From contig CATPCO010000281.1 in NCBI GenBank assembly GCA_955652925.1, positions 1 to 6,193 on the forward strand: a stretch of DNA of 6,193 nucleotides, in the 5' to 3' direction. The stretch is from an uncultured Xanthobacteraceae bacterium. GTDB taxonomy: Bacteria > Pseudomonadota > Alphaproteobacteria > Rhizobiales > Xanthobacteraceae. Below are positions 6,018 to 6,193 of the stretch, one piece after another (position 1 is the first letter of the stretch; each line of letters begins with the position of its first letter). The notes under the pieces are model-generated. The model was not told the DNA's origin and searched no databases. It saw only the letters and a list, made by a program, of their open reading frames with translations. A program made the translations under genes and the position numbers.

Positions 6018-6193
6018 GCGTCCCAAGCGACATCATTGCGAACGAGCGAAATCCGGTCCGTGGTTATCCCGGGTTTGCCCCTTCGGGACGCCGCGGGATG
6101 ACTGGACTGGCAAACGGGCTGCGGAAACCCAACATTTCACTGCGAGAGAAAGGGCTTGATCGCAACGATACCCGTTTGCCCAAGCGTGCGCGG
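6018..6193. repeat. Non-coding right end with inverted repeats
   Basis: No credible gene is seen in these 176 bases. ATCCCG (6066-6071) pairs with CGGGAT (6094-6099) around an inner CCC-TTC-GGG, giving a degenerate palindrome. GGCAAACGGG (6109-6118) is perfectly repeated in inverted orientation as CCCGTTTGCC (6171-6180), 52 bases apart. The segment ATCATTGCGAACGAGCGAAA (6032-6051) resembles the arm of dispersed intergenic repeats that I recall from Bradyrhizobium-type genomes (CATTGCGAGCGnAGCGAA-like). The resemblance is from memory and is not verified. Confidence 0.4.

Noticed and set aside
6064..6135. 23-residue minus-strand open frame (MLGFRSPFASPVIPRRPEGA...)
   Set aside because: No ribosome-binding site is visible and it runs through the palindromic repeat sequence, so it is better explained as non-coding repeat DNA.

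Overview
The window looks like an ordinary chromosomal housekeeping region of an alphaproteobacterium, most likely of the Bradyrhizobium/Rhodopseudomonas/Afipia group (Nitrobacteraceae). The evidence is the GC-rich, GC3-biased coding sequence, the gene order tsaD-gpsA-EVE followed by acs, and an acetyl-CoA synthetase whose N-terminus (MSEKIYDVPAEWKKRAYID) matches my memory of that family's enzyme. This assignment rests on recognition, not on a database search.

Layout: all six confident genes are on the plus strand. Positions 1-139 are a left-edge region with no confident gene, only a weak minus-strand reading frame running off the edge. Next come tsaD (tRNA t6A synthesis, 140-1237), gpsA (glycerol-3-phosphate dehydrogenase, 1298-2284) and an EVE-domain protein (2295-2714). 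These are followed by a small four-helix DUF1761-type membrane protein (2761-3180) and acs (AMP-forming acetyl-CoA synthetase, 3302-5251). A hairpin terminator follows acs. A short secreted L,D-transpeptidase of the YkuD family (5440-5958) comes next, with its own strong terminator. The last ~175 bases are non-coding and rich in inverted repeats.

How the genes work together: tsaD, gpsA and the EVE gene are separated by 60 and 10 nt and probably form one transcript; the DUF1761 gene, 46 nt further on, may belong to it. They combine tRNA modification, phospholipid precursor supply and a possible modified-base reader, a housekeeping mix rather than a single pathway. acs has a 121-nt upstream gap with a candidate promoter and a leader hairpin that ends just before its Shine-Dalgarno, so it may be expressed separately. 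The transpeptidase lies between two terminator-like hairpins and looks like an independent unit acting on periplasmic peptidoglycan.

I found no mobile element, CRISPR array, RNA gene, prophage or defence system, and no convincing undescribed system. The observations most worth a second look are modest: the hairpin abutting the acs ribosome-binding site, the inverted-repeat-rich right end, and a 10-bp tandem direct repeat between tsaD and gpsA.
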